Source: Bacteroidales bacterium
GTDB lineage: Bacteria; Bacteroidota; Bacteroidia; Bacteroidales; UBA7960
Assembly (NCBI GenBank): GCA_003559735.1
Contig: PWKN01000259.1
Location: 1 to 56,212, forward strand
DNA length: 56,212 bases
Direction: 5' to 3'
The translations under genes were made by a program, and so were the position numbers. This document shows positions 25,926 through 33,962 of this stretch, piece after piece. Under the pieces are notes generated by a model that had not been told where the DNA came from, ran no database searches, and was given only the letters and a program-made list of their open reading frames with translations. Positions within the stretch are counted from its first letter, which is position 1. Every line of letters starts with the position of its first letter.

Positions 25926-27350
25926 TTATGTGCCTGTTTGCTCCGACAGCATATTGTTCACGGTACTGATCTCCACAAATGACGGTCCGGCTTGTTTTCC
26001 AAAGTTACCTGCAAGCACCGCGACCAGGTCCTGCTCTTCGATCTCTTTCCGTTGCATAAGGCTTAACAACGTGTTTTTTATAAAATCTTTCTTTGACAGT
26101 TCCACATCCATATAGTCGGCCAGTACCCCATAGCTTAATGCGAGCTCACGCATAACCCTGGCATCATAACACTGAGCATATATGGGTGTTCTTCCACGAA
26201 AGGCAGCAAGATAGCGGGCAGTTTTCCCGGTATCGGTATCGGTAATGATGGCTTTGGTCTTCAGCTGTTGTATGGATCTGACCGCTGTTTTTGACAGGAA
26301 TTCAGAGATCTGGTTGTCATGGGGCATCACACTGCTGTCAATGGAAAAGCTGATGCTTTTTTCTGCTTCAATGATGGTTTTGGTCATCATTTGTACCGAC
26401 TCGAGCGGATATTTTCCAAACGCAGTTTCACCGCTCAGCATCACTGCATCGGTACCTGAAAAGACGGCTGTGGCAATATCACTCACTTCCGCCCTTGTGG
26501 GCCTCGGATTTTTAATCATGCTGTGCAGCATTTGTGTCGCCACGATCACAGCCTTCTTCCGGCGGATGCATTGCCTTATCATATTGGCCTGCAAGCCTGG
26601 TATCTGCTCGGCAGGGACCTCGATGGCCAGGTCTACCCTGGCGATCATAATACCATATACATGATCAAGAATTTCATCAATATGATCAATTCCCTGCTGG
26701 TTTTCTATCTTGGCGATGATCCTGACCGGACTGTTGTGCCGGTCAAGAATTTCCTGGATGGCCAGCACATCTTCCTTGTTTCTGACAAATGAATGGGCTA
26801 TGAAATCAATATTGTTCCTGATGGCAAAATCAATGTACTCCTTATCTTTGTCATTGAGTGCAGGAAGAGAAATATTGGTGCCAGGCGTGTTTACACTTTT
26901 ATGTGCTTTGATTGCACCCCCGTTCTCCACACGGCATACCAGGTAGGCAGGATGCTTTTCGACAATTGTCAGGGCAATGTCTCCATCGTCGATCATGATT
27001 GTTTTCCCTTCACGCATTTCACCTGCGAATCCCTCATAATTCACATATATGCAGTGGTCATCAGAAGGTTTGCTTGTATGTCCGGCCATTCGTATCAATT
27101 GTCCCTGCTCCACAACTACATTGGAATCCGACTCATTGGTGCGGATCTCGGGACCCTTGGTATCGACCATGAAAGGGATCTTATTTGATACTTTTCTGAC
27201 CTCTTCAATGATCTTACTTGTTTGTTCGGGCTTTTGATGGGCGGTATTTATTCTAACCACATCCATTCCTGCCCGGAACATGTTGCGGATGAATCCTTCA
27301 TCATATTTAAGATCAGAAATGGTCGCCACTATTTTGGTCAGTTTTATCAT
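25926..27350 (-). CDS. pyk: pyruvate kinase
   Basis: The 474-residue protein has the pyruvate kinase fold. TKIVATISDLKYDEGFIRNM opens domain A, VVRINTAHQKPEQ replaces the usual VxRxNFSHG, and FMVDTKGPEIRT near residue 60 is canonical. The catalytic Lys motif VRIIAKIENQQGI is near residue 208, and NPRPTRAEVSDIATAVFSGT near residue 280 is strongly conserved. The loop normally MVARGDLGVE reads MIARVDLAIE, losing two glycines next to the substrate site. It catalyses phosphoenolpyruvate plus ADP to pyruvate plus ATP. The variant loop raises the possibility of altered kinetics or of a paralogue. It is read alone on the minus strand. Confidence 0.93.
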   Translation of the reverse strand: MIKLTKIVATISDLKYDEGFIRNMFRAGMDVVRINTAHQKPEQTSKIIEEVRKVSNKIPFMVDTKGPEIRTNESDSNVVVEQGQLIRMAGHTSKPSDDHCIYVNYEGFAGEMREGKTIMIDDGDIALTIVEKHPAYLVCRVENGGAIKAHKSVNTPGTNISLPALNDKDKEYIDFAIRNNIDFIAHSFVRNKEDVLAIQEILDRHNSPVRIIAKIENQQGIDHIDEILDHVYGIMIARVDLAIEVPAEQIPGLQANMIRQCIRRKKAVIVATQMLHSMIKNPRPTRAEVSDIATAVFSGTDAVMLSGETAFGKYPLESVQMMTKTIIEAEKSISFSIDSSVMPHDNQISEFLSKTAVRSIQQLKTKAIITDTDTGKTARYLAAFRGRTPIYAQCYDARVMRELALSYGVLADYMDVELSKKDFIKNTLLSLMQRKEIEEQDLVAVLAGNFGKQAGPSFVEISTVNNMLSEQTGT

Positions 27351-27494
27351 ACGTGCTATGGATTTTTATGTTTAGCTGCTGTTCACTTCATGGGCAATGG
27401 ACACTGTACCGCAGTCATTCGCCATCGATATCAGTCAGTTTATGATATAAAATTTGTTGCCGGATTCTATGTGATCTTTCTTATGCATCAGGAC

Positions 27495-28739
27495 TTACTC
27501 ATATCTGAGTGACTCTATCGGATCGAGCCTTGATGCTTTTGCTGCCGGGTAATACCCTGCAATGACACCTACACCAAAGCATAGTGCTATGCCAGAGATA
27601 ACCCACAGCCAGGGTATTATGAATGGACTCCCAACCAGCATGGAGATGCCGTTTCCGGCGAGAATGCCAAATACGATACCCGTTATTCCGCCCAGCTGAC
27701 AAATAACCACTGCTTCAGAAAGAAATTGTTGTTTGATGACAGCCCTTGTAGCACCAAGTGCTTTCCTGATCCCTATTTCCTGGGTGCGTTCCGTGACCGA
27801 CACCAGCATAATGTTCATCAGTCCGATGGCAGCTCCCGCCAGGGTAATCAGTCCGATAACCGTAGCGGCAAGGGTTACGAACCGGATGTTCTCGATCAGT
27901 GCCTGCGCAATATTGTCACTCTTTGCAATGTCGAAGGTGGTCGGATCACCTATTCTGACCCCCCTGATTATCCTGAACAGTCCGGTAGCTTCTGAGATGG
28001 CATCATCCAGTGTCTCCATCTCAAAGGTACTCACATTGATGGTGTAGTTCATATTGGGCCTGGAAAAATTCTGCCTTGCAGTCATATACGGAACGACACA
28101 GTTCAGGTCTTCAGAAAACCCAAAACCGGTGCCCTGCCGTTCGAGGACTCCGATCACCAGGTATCTTGAGCCGGCAATGCTTACAATGGATCCAAGCGGA
28201 TCGGTTTCACCGGGAAACAACCGGTTGGCAACATCGTGTCCGAGGAGTACCACATCAGCCCCATATTGAAGCTCTGTCTGGGAAAAATTCCTGCCGGCAG
28301 CGAGTTCGGCACCCGATGTGGTCAGGTAATTCTCGTCACTGCCAATAACCCGGACATTCGGGTTGGTTTCCTGCAGCCGGTACCGTGCTGTGGCCGAACC
28401 GGTTCCGAAGACCTGCAGGGAGACATAGGCTGGAAAGTCGAATTGCTGTTTGAATGCAACAGCCTCATCGTAAGAAATACGTTCAAAAACCCTCGATGGT
28501 CCGCTTCCCGGCTGTACAAACATTTCGCGGTTACGGATGGAGAAACTGTTGGCACCAAGACGAGCAAAATTGTCTGTGATGGACAACCTGATCGCATCAA
28601 TGGCTGTCAGGATACCCACCAGCGCCATAATCCCGAATGCGATAATCAGCACGGTAAGCGAAGCCCGGAGCAGATGACTCTTGATCGACTCCAAGGCTTG
28701 CCTGATGTTTTCAAGCAATATGGTCGTAATGGTTCGCAT
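27495..28739 (-). CDS. MacB-like ABC transporter permease (FtsX family)
   Basis: The 414-residue protein has the MacB_PCD-FtsX layout. An N-terminal transmembrane helix (SHLLRASLTVLIIAFGIMAL) is followed by a periplasmic domain of about 220 residues. Three further helices lie near residues 280-400, including TEIGIRKALGA-type sequence (RTQEIGIRKALGATRAVIKQ) and the closing PAAKASRLDPIESLRYE. These proteins act as mechanotransmission permeases for lipoprotein release or export. No ATPase gene is adjacent, so the partner must lie elsewhere. It follows upp after 23 bases, suggesting shared transcription with the genes upstream. Confidence 0.9.
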   Translation of the reverse strand: MRTITTILLENIRQALESIKSHLLRASLTVLIIAFGIMALVGILTAIDAIRLSITDNFARLGANSFSIRNREMFVQPGSGPSRVFERISYDEAVAFKQQFDFPAYVSLQVFGTGSATARYRLQETNPNVRVIGSDENYLTTSGAELAAGRNFSQTELQYGADVVLLGHDVANRLFPGETDPLGSIVSIAGSRYLVIGVLERQGTGFGFSEDLNCVVPYMTARQNFSRPNMNYTINVSTFEMETLDDAISEATGLFRIIRGVRIGDPTTFDIAKSDNIAQALIENIRFVTLAATVIGLITLAGAAIGLMNIMLVSVTERTQEIGIRKALGATRAVIKQQFLSEAVVICQLGGITGIVFGILAGNGISMLVGSPFIIPWLWVISGIALCFGVGVIAGYYPAAKASRLDPIESLRYE

Positions 28740-28762
28740 GGTTATATAATGATCAATATGAA

Positions 28763-29413
28763 CTATAATTTACTTCCAAAAGCAAGGTCTCCCGCATCCC
28801 CGAGTCCGGGAACAATATAAGCTTTTGCTGTCAGCTCATCATCAACGGCACCCAGCCAAAGGGTATAATCTTCTGTTGGCATGTTCTTCCTTACATAGTC
28901 CACTCCCTGGTTGCTTGCCAGGATCGACACAATATGGATATGCAATGGTATGCCCCTTGACAGAAGCGCTTTAACGCTCAACACCATTGATGCCCCTGTG
29001 GCCAGCATTGGATCGCTGATAATGAGAACTTTGTCTTGTAACGACGGACAAGAAACATATTCCACTTTAATATCGAACCGTCCGTCTTTCCGGTGTTTCC
29101 TGTATGCTGAAACAAAGCCATTCTGTGCCTTGTCAAATGCATTCAGCAAACCCATGTGAAGTGGGAGCCCAGCCCTGAGTATGGTGGCGATTACAGGTTG
29201 CTCAGCCAACACATCACCTGTTGCCACTCCAAGACTGGTGATAATGTCTTTTTTTTCCCACCGGAGAACTTTACTGATCTCATAAGCAAATATTTCACCA
29301 ACTCTTTCCATGTTACGGCGAAACCGTAAGCTGTCAGACTGGATTTTTTCATCACGCATCTCAGCGATATACTGGCTCATTAACGATCCGGTGCCTCCAA
29401 GGATTTTATTCAT
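28763..29413 (-). CDS. upp: uracil phosphoribosyltransferase
   Basis: The 216-residue enzyme salvages uracil with PRPP to make UMP. The PRPP loop is near residue 128 (LIISDPMLATGASMVLSVKA), the AEQPVIATILRAGLPLHMGL segment near residue 74 is the family's second motif, and the C-terminal uracil site ends YIVPGLGDAGDLAFGSK. An AAGGAG ribosome site precedes the ATG by 8 bases. It lies between a FemAB-like acyltransferase gene and a permease gene with short gaps. Confidence 0.94.
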   Translation of the reverse strand: MNKILGGTGSLMSQYIAEMRDEKIQSDSLRFRRNMERVGEIFAYEISKVLRWEKKDIITSLGVATGDVLAEQPVIATILRAGLPLHMGLLNAFDKAQNGFVSAYRKHRKDGRFDIKVEYVSCPSLQDKVLIISDPMLATGASMVLSVKALLSRGIPLHIHIVSILASNQGVDYVRKNMPTEDYTLWLGAVDDELTAKAYIVPGLGDAGDLAFGSKL

Positions 29414-29445
29414 CTCTCTGCTCCTTAATTATTTACTTTAAAAAA

Positions 29446-30399
29446 TCACACATATTTCCTGAAAAACAGGTACGTTTGAACAAATGGCTTCATAAATAAC
29501 GGAAAATGGTTGAATTTAATGCGTAAAAATACACATTCTTCTGAACCAAACCCACGATAAAATCGCGCAAGGTTTGGGTCGGACGATCCTTCAAAGTCGA
29601 GTATATGCTCCCTGCCTGCATGCTCGCTGATATAATCATTGACCACCAGGCTCATGGCACTGGTTTTCCTGGCGGCTTCCATGGCACCAGAAAACAGCCA
29701 TACCGATTTTTTGTGGCTGGTAAAAAAAACGATGCCTGCACAGAATTCATTGTTACGGGTATATGCACATCTGATCGTTGCCATCCCCTTATGGATGCCG
29801 GCATATATCAGGCGTTTTAACACCTTGTAGTCACGTTCGGAAAATGGAATTTTACGCCTGCCACGATTATTCCTGAATGCGTCGATCACTTCTTCCGGTC
29901 TTCCACACTGTGTAACATACACCCCATTGTCGCGGGCTTTTTTTATATTGCGCCGCATATTATTTGAGTACTTGCCCTTTAATTTTTCGTAGGGGGCGAT
30001 CAGATCCAATTCGCAGGTCACACCGGCACCATTAATAAAAGGATGGTCATCCGGTAACGAATTGAAGGTATTCATATTAAACTCACCGAAACGAAACTGA
30101 CGCGGTATGGCTTCAAGAAAACGGGTACACTGTGTTTTTGTAAGGTGATGGGTACTGAAAACACCCAGCTGCTGGATAAAAAAAGGTTGATAAATATATT
30201 TAACCCCGGCTTTTCTCCGGTACGGAAGGGGCATCACTGCCTGGTAGTCATTTTCTACAAGAGCATCCCATCTGTCTGCACATATGTCAAGATACCATGA
30301 ATATCCGTAAAATATTCCGTTAACGGCATTGCCGATGCACGCATCCCATTTACCAAAATCTATCTCATCATGTTTCAGGTACCGGATCATGGTTTTCAC
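29446..30399 (-). CDS. FemAB/GNAT-like acyltransferase
   Basis: The 317-residue protein has the two-lobed FemAB-like GNAT fold common in Bacteroidota. The N-terminal lobe begins around IFYGYSWYLDICADRWDALV, and NNMRRNIKKARDNGVYV near residue 152 marks the linker. The C-terminal lobe includes CAGIVFFTSHKKSVWLFSGA near residue 222 and DFEGSSDPNLARFYRGFGS near residue 275. Such proteins add amino acids or acyl groups to cell-wall or surface glycolipid substrates. A polysaccharide-deacetylase gene lies directly upstream, which supports an envelope role. The second ATG (three codons on) is an equal start. The acyl donor and substrate are unknown. Confidence 0.82.
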   Translation of the reverse strand: MKTMIRYLKHDEIDFGKWDACIGNAVNGIFYGYSWYLDICADRWDALVENDYQAVMPLPYRRKAGVKYIYQPFFIQQLGVFSTHHLTKTQCTRFLEAIPRQFRFGEFNMNTFNSLPDDHPFINGAGVTCELDLIAPYEKLKGKYSNNMRRNIKKARDNGVYVTQCGRPEEVIDAFRNNRGRRKIPFSERDYKVLKRLIYAGIHKGMATIRCAYTRNNEFCAGIVFFTSHKKSVWLFSGAMEAARKTSAMSLVVNDYISEHAGREHILDFEGSSDPNLARFYRGFGSEECVFLRIKFNHFPLFMKPFVQTYLFFRKYV

Positions 30400-30501
30400 A
30401 AATTATTTTGCAGGTGTCCAACCGTCGCAAAACATTCATCTGCATCACCGCAGGATGGGGAATTGTTTTGCTTCTGGCACCTGCAATTAATTCCCGATGC
30501 T

Positions 30502-31830
30502 TCATTTTTTATCCAATGCCTTGCCGGCGGCCATCCAGTATATTTTTTCATACAGATCCTTCCACCCCTTCCAGTCGCCGCAATCGCACAGCGAGTCGTT
30601 GTGCCAGAGCGTAACAAAGCTTCCGTTAACTTTTTCCACCTCTTTCATCAATCGCTTTACCACTGTGAGCGCTTCACCAGGTGAGAGTTTCAGATAGTCG
30701 TGCAATGTTCCGTCCATTACCGTAAAAGGAACGATTGTAAGAGGGGTTTCCTTTTCAGTTTCAATGTCATAGAAAGGATACGGTGAACATATCCCTGCCC
30801 TGAAACCGGGTTGTGTGGCATATCCCATTGTGAAATCATGGGTGACATTATTTTTCAGGAGGTTCTGGTATGTTCCGGGCATGGTCAGTTTAAGGTAATG
30901 CTGCCGGCTGTACTGGATATCATGATTCACTATGTTTGACAACCTTTTCAGTTCCGTTTGCACTAATGTTTCGTCATCATTTGACGCATAGCTTGGATGG
31001 ATCCCCACATGACCGTAATCACCCATTTTCTTTACCAATGAGATGAAGTTTCCGGAAAAAAACGCTACATTCCTGTCGTATGGACCGTAGTTGCCACAAA
31101 GGAAAAAGAAAAAAGCCCTGATGCCGCTGTTTTTATAAAGTTGCAATTGGTCTTCATAGGTATCGTAGGGATCTTTTTCAGTCCCGGTCAAAACCCTTAT
31201 GCGCTGTTTCAGTGAATGAAAGTCGAGTTTACCGGTTGATCGCAGTATTCCCAGAAAACTTCTTAATATTGATCTCCCTTTATACGCAAAAGCTACATCG
31301 ACATCATAGGTTGGAACAAACTGGAAAGAAGGCGATGCAAATGGATAGGCGGGATACATTTTTTGCAGTTTTTTCCTTATCAACATGGCATAATGGTTCA
31401 CTACAGGAACACCCAGAAAATTGTTTCTGAATGCATAGGACTGTTCGGCTTCAAACCGGCCGAAACGATCCCTGGTGTGTGGCAGGTACTCCTCATAACG
31501 GCTAACCAGGTAAAAAGCTGCAGAGAATGGATCAAAAGGGAGGTTGTAATATTTGCCTGTCATTGGGAACAAAAGTGGCAAACGGTATTTGAAGATCATT
31601 TCAGGCAAAAAGAAATGCACCCCCCGTTCCAGCAAAAACCCGTGTGCAGGAATGTGCAAACCCTCCCTCATTTTCGATTGTTTGCTGTAATTGATCTTCG
31701 GACCCTCATAGTTTGCATAGGTCTTCGCATCATTGGTAAGCCTCCATTCGGCTCCCATCAGGGTACCCAGGAGCAACCCCGCAGCATATGCTATCCGGTT
31801 TGATGTTTTCGGACTGTAAACAAGTATCAT
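30502..31830 (-). CDS. polysaccharide deacetylase family protein (DUF7033-type N-domain)
   Basis: The 442-residue protein matches the Bacteroidota polysaccharide-deacetylase-like family. An N-terminal region of about 170 residues includes LPFDPFSAAFYLVSRYEEYL, typical of DUF7033. The NodB-like part begins with FQFVPTYDVDVAFAYKGR (metal Asp in YDVD) near residue 185. It continues with MGDYGHVGIHPSYAS (H-x3-H type) near residue 290 and GYATQPGFRAGICSPYPFYD near residue 355, and ends SFVTLWHNDSLCD. It would remove acyl groups from a surface glycan. No signal peptide is seen, so it may act on intracellular precursors. It heads the short minus-strand run toward upp. Confidence 0.87.
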   Translation of the reverse strand: MILVYSPKTSNRIAYAAGLLLGTLMGAEWRLTNDAKTYANYEGPKINYSKQSKMREGLHIPAHGFLLERGVHFFLPEMIFKYRLPLLFPMTGKYYNLPFDPFSAAFYLVSRYEEYLPHTRDRFGRFEAEQSYAFRNNFLGVPVVNHYAMLIRKKLQKMYPAYPFASPSFQFVPTYDVDVAFAYKGRSILRSFLGILRSTGKLDFHSLKQRIRVLTGTEKDPYDTYEDQLQLYKNSGIRAFFFFLCGNYGPYDRNVAFFSGNFISLVKKMGDYGHVGIHPSYASNDDETLVQTELKRLSNIVNHDIQYSRQHYLKLTMPGTYQNLLKNNVTHDFTMGYATQPGFRAGICSPYPFYDIETEKETPLTIVPFTVMDGTLHDYLKLSPGEALTVVKRLMKEVEKVNGSFVTLWHNDSLCDCGDWKGWKDLYEKIYWMAAGKALDKK

Positions 31831-31942
31831 CGTACCAATGAATTCAACTGTTCATTCTTTTATGGTCCGGCAACCATTGATCCTGCCTTATTCATAAAAA
31901 AGTCATTTTTCCAGGGGGTAAAGGTACGGTAAATTTTGTTTT

Positions 31943-32166
31943 TCCCGAAGGGATTACCAACCCGGAAGCTTCCAGTTGCTGGCGCAAGCTGGAAGTTCCT
32001 CCCCCAGGAACTGGAAGCTCCCGAAGGGACGGAACTGGAAGCTCCCGAGGGGACTTCCAGCTTCCGGAGAAGAAGCAACCGGAAGCTTCCAACCCGGAAG
32101 CTTCCAACCCGGAAGCTTCCAGTTGCTGACGCAAGCTGGAAGTTCCTCCCGAAGGGATTACCAACC
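31943..32166. repeat. GGAAGCTTCC palindrome-rich repeat array
   Basis: About 224 bp bounded by a direct 20-bp repeat, TCCCGAAGGGATTACCAACC, at 31943-31962 and 32147-32166. Inside, a 43-bp hairpin unit occurs twice (31961-32003 and 32108-32150) with one base difference; each folds with a GGAAGCTTCCAG arm and a TGGC or TGAC loop. GGAAGCTTCC occurs at 31964, 32081, 32096 and 32111, the last three in 15-bp tandem register. Between are GGAACTGGAAGCTCCCGA variants. Reading frames over it are low-complexity and unlikely genes. It fills most of the 362-base gap 31831-32192. Confidence 0.9.
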
Positions 32167-32192
32167 AAATAACCGCGTTAGAGGGATGATGC

Positions 32193-32912
32193 TCAGATCA
32201 TGTTTTCATCTGCAAAACTAAAATAGTTGTTGTCAGCAATGATGATATGATCCAGCAAAGGCAGATCAAGACACGCACCTGCCTCCCTGCATTTTTTTGT
32301 AAGGTATTTATCCTGCTTACTTGGGTTCACATTACCGCTTAAATGGTTGTGGCACAAAATAATAGAAGTGGCACCGTTGTCGAGTGCCCTCCGGAAGATG
32401 ATTTTTGGTTCGGCCACCGTTTTTTCAACGCTGCCATGACTGATGCATACGGCTTTATGCATTCTTTTGCCGCTTTTCAGCATAATGACCCAGCATTCTT
32501 CATGGTTCAGGTCGGCAACAATTGGATGCATTATTTCAAAGGCATCGCGGCTGCAGCGTACGCTTTGTTTTTTCAGACTATCCGACAAACTCTGACGGCG
32601 TCCCAATTCCATTACTGCGATGATGTTGATTGCTTTTGCCACACCGATGGCTTTGAACTTCACCAAATCAGGAACATCCATTCTTGATAGTTCGGCCAGG
32701 TTGTTTGACACGCTGTGCATAATATTCCGTGCAACCTCCAGTGCCGACATGTCTGATGTCCCTGACCCGATAATAATGGAAAGGAGTTCTGCATCGGAAA
32801 GTGCTTTTCTTGACTTTCTCAGCAGTTTTTCCCGTGGCCTGTCGTCTTCAGCCCAGCTTTTTATGCCGCGCAACGGCAATGCCTGACAAGATGCGGTTTT
32901 ACCGTGTTTCAT
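32193..32912 (-). CDS. radC: RadC family JAB-domain protein
   Basis: The 239-residue protein has the two-part RadC layout. The helix-hairpin-helix-like N-terminal half has DRPREKLLRKSRKALSDAEL and IIGSGTSDMSALEVARNI. The C-terminal JAB/MPN+ half has HGSVEKTVAEPKIIFRRALD and the metal motif CHNHLSGNVNPSKQD (H-x-H with a later Asp). Most relatives have HNHPSG; here Pro is Leu. RadC was once linked to DNA repair, but its role is unclear. A hairpin repeat lies just upstream and the GGAAGCTTCC array just downstream, so it is framed by repeats. Confidence 0.92.
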   Translation of the reverse strand: MKHGKTASCQALPLRGIKSWAEDDRPREKLLRKSRKALSDAELLSIIIGSGTSDMSALEVARNIMHSVSNNLAELSRMDVPDLVKFKAIGVAKAINIIAVMELGRRQSLSDSLKKQSVRCSRDAFEIMHPIVADLNHEECWVIMLKSGKRMHKAVCISHGSVEKTVAEPKIIFRRALDNGATSIILCHNHLSGNVNPSKQDKYLTKKCREAGACLDLPLLDHIIIADNNYFSFADENMI

Positions 32913-32937
32913 TTGTGTTTTTTTGGTCGCCCTGGTA

Positions 32938-33043
32938 ACCTGTATTATTCATGCATATCGCTCAGGTCAGATGCAAGGCGTCGAAAACTGCCGACATATT
33001 CTTCTATTAGAAGGCTTTCGCAACAAAGCAGACGGCCTGATCG
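32938..33043. repeat. hairpin repeat element, copy 3
   Basis: ACCTGTATTATTCATGCATA and the following TCAGGTCAGATG, CGTCGAAAAC and GCCGACA blocks match copy 2. TCAGGTC pairs with GGCCTGA (one G-T), CGAAAA faces TTTCG, and the tip CTTCTATTAGAAG is a perfect small hairpin that differs from copy 2. So the arms are kept while the tip changes. It lies between radC and the tRNA terminator, in the presumed radC leader but inverted relative to that gene. Confidence 0.7.
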
Positions 33044-33102
33044 TTTGCTTGCACGATCAGCCTGTTGATATTTTTGACCAAAATACAAATTTATACACCA
33101 TA

Positions 33103-33134
33103 AAAAAAGACCTTTCTTGCGAAAGGTCTTTTTT
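33103..33134 (-). terminator. strong terminator of the tRNA-Glu/rpsT/tRNA-Glu unit
   Basis: AAAAAAGACCTTTC, loop TTGC, GAAAGGTCTTTTTT: a perfect 14-bp stem with a T-run on the minus strand, two bases after the tRNA 3' end. It is nearly symmetric, so it may also act on plus-strand transcripts. Confidence 0.9.
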
Positions 33135-33135
33135 G

Positions 33136-33207
33136 TAGCCCGTAGGGGAATCGAACCCCTGTTACCAGGATGAAAACCTGGCGTCCTAACCCCTAGACGA
33201 ACGGGCC
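33136..33207 (-). tRNA. tRNA-Glu (UUC), copy 1
   Basis: The 72-base minus-strand sequence folds as a cloverleaf. GGCCCGT pairs with ACGGGCT, the anticodon stem CCAGG/CCTGG holds the loop TTTTCAT with anticodon TTC, and the T arm is CAGGGGTTCGATTCCCCTA-like with GGTTCGATTCC. No CCA is encoded. It is base-for-base identical to the copy at 33577-33648 and sits downstream of rpsT. Confidence 0.96.
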
Positions 33208-33282
33208 ATTTTTTTACTCTGCGAAAATAGGTATTTTTATAAAAACAGCAAAAGAAACAAAAGCCATTTTTAACGTACCATT

Positions 33283-33537
33283 CTATTGCAGGTTGTTAAC
33301 GTAGCTGGTAAGCTTTGCTTTCAGATTGGATGCCTTGTTTTTATGGATAACAGATTTTTTTGCCAGGCGGTCTATCAGCGATATGACTTTTGGCAATTTT
33401 TCTTCTGCCTCCGGTTTACTGGTCAGTTTGCGCAACCCCTTTATTGCGGTGCGGGTGGTTTTTGCATAGTAACGATTCCGAAGCCGCTTGGCGTTATCGG
33501 AACGGATTCTTTTCTTCGCTGAAGGATGATTTGCCAT
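33283..33537 (-). CDS. rpsT: 30S ribosomal protein S20
   Basis: The 84-residue, very basic protein has the S20 start MANHPSAKKRIRSDNAKRLR and the end VIHKNKASNLKAKLTSYVNN. S20 binds 16S rRNA early in 30S assembly. The gene lies between two identical tRNA-Glu genes on the same strand, 39 bases after the first and 75 before the second, so all three are likely cut from one transcript. Confidence 0.97.
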   Translation of the reverse strand: MANHPSAKKRIRSDNAKRLRNRYYAKTTRTAIKGLRKLTSKPEAEEKLPKVISLIDRLAKKSVIHKNKASNLKAKLTSYVNNLQ

Positions 33538-33576
33538 AATTCCGTATTGAGTATTTAAAAATATTTACTGTTCTGG

Positions 33577-33648
33577 TAGCCCGTAGGGGAATCGAACCCC
33601 TGTTACCAGGATGAAAACCTGGCGTCCTAACCCCTAGACGAACGGGCC
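33577..33648 (-). tRNA. tRNA-Glu (UUC), copy 2
   Basis: Identical 72-base cloverleaf to 33136-33207, anticodon TTC, no encoded CCA. It is the promoter-proximal gene of the tRNA-rpsT-tRNA unit, about 20 bases from the predicted RNA start. Confidence 0.96.
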
Positions 33649-33674
33649 GCAATGATTATATCAAAAAAGGAGTG

Positions 33675-33705
33675 CAAATGTAAAACATTTTGGAAAAACC
33701 ACAAA
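33675..33705 (-). promoter_or_regulatory. Bacteroidota sigma-type promoter of the tRNA-Glu/rpsT unit
   Basis: On the minus strand TTTG (33705-33702), 19 bases and TACATTTG (33682-33675) match the consensus exactly. The 314-base gap 33649-33962 holds this promoter, the plus-strand promoter at 33864-33883 and otherwise only AT-rich sequence. Confidence 0.82.
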
Positions 33706-33863
33706 ACCATTTGTTGACTTTTGTGTTATATTCCTGCCCGGTTAGCCATGCTTTTAAATATTTTTAAGTTATTTATTTAATCTATATATACTTGAATACC
33801 AATGGCTTTTAAAAAAAACCTGCATAAAAGCTCATATTTTGACTGTTTTTTGTTACTTTTTTA

Positions 33864-33883
33864 TATATTTGCCAGTATATTTG
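33864..33883 (+). promoter_or_regulatory. tandem -7 elements upstream of the TPR/OmpA-like lipoprotein gene
   Basis: TATATTTG occurs twice, at 33864-33871 and 33876-33883, both matching TAnnTTTG. TTTG boxes lie upstream at slightly non-ideal spacing. The leader to the ATG would be 75-90 bases. Confidence 0.5.
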
Positions 33884-33962
33884 CGCCCTTGGCGTGCACT
33901 GAACAGAAGTGAAAACCATTTTTTAACAACCTTGTAAAATTAACCAATACAAAGCTAGTATT

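Noticed and set aside
31860-32168. Open frames on both strands across the GGAAGCTTCC array
   Set aside because: Their products are simple repeats of the DNA repeat (NFQLA, GSFRVG, KLPTRK types) with no start context; a palindromic array opens frames on both strands by composition.
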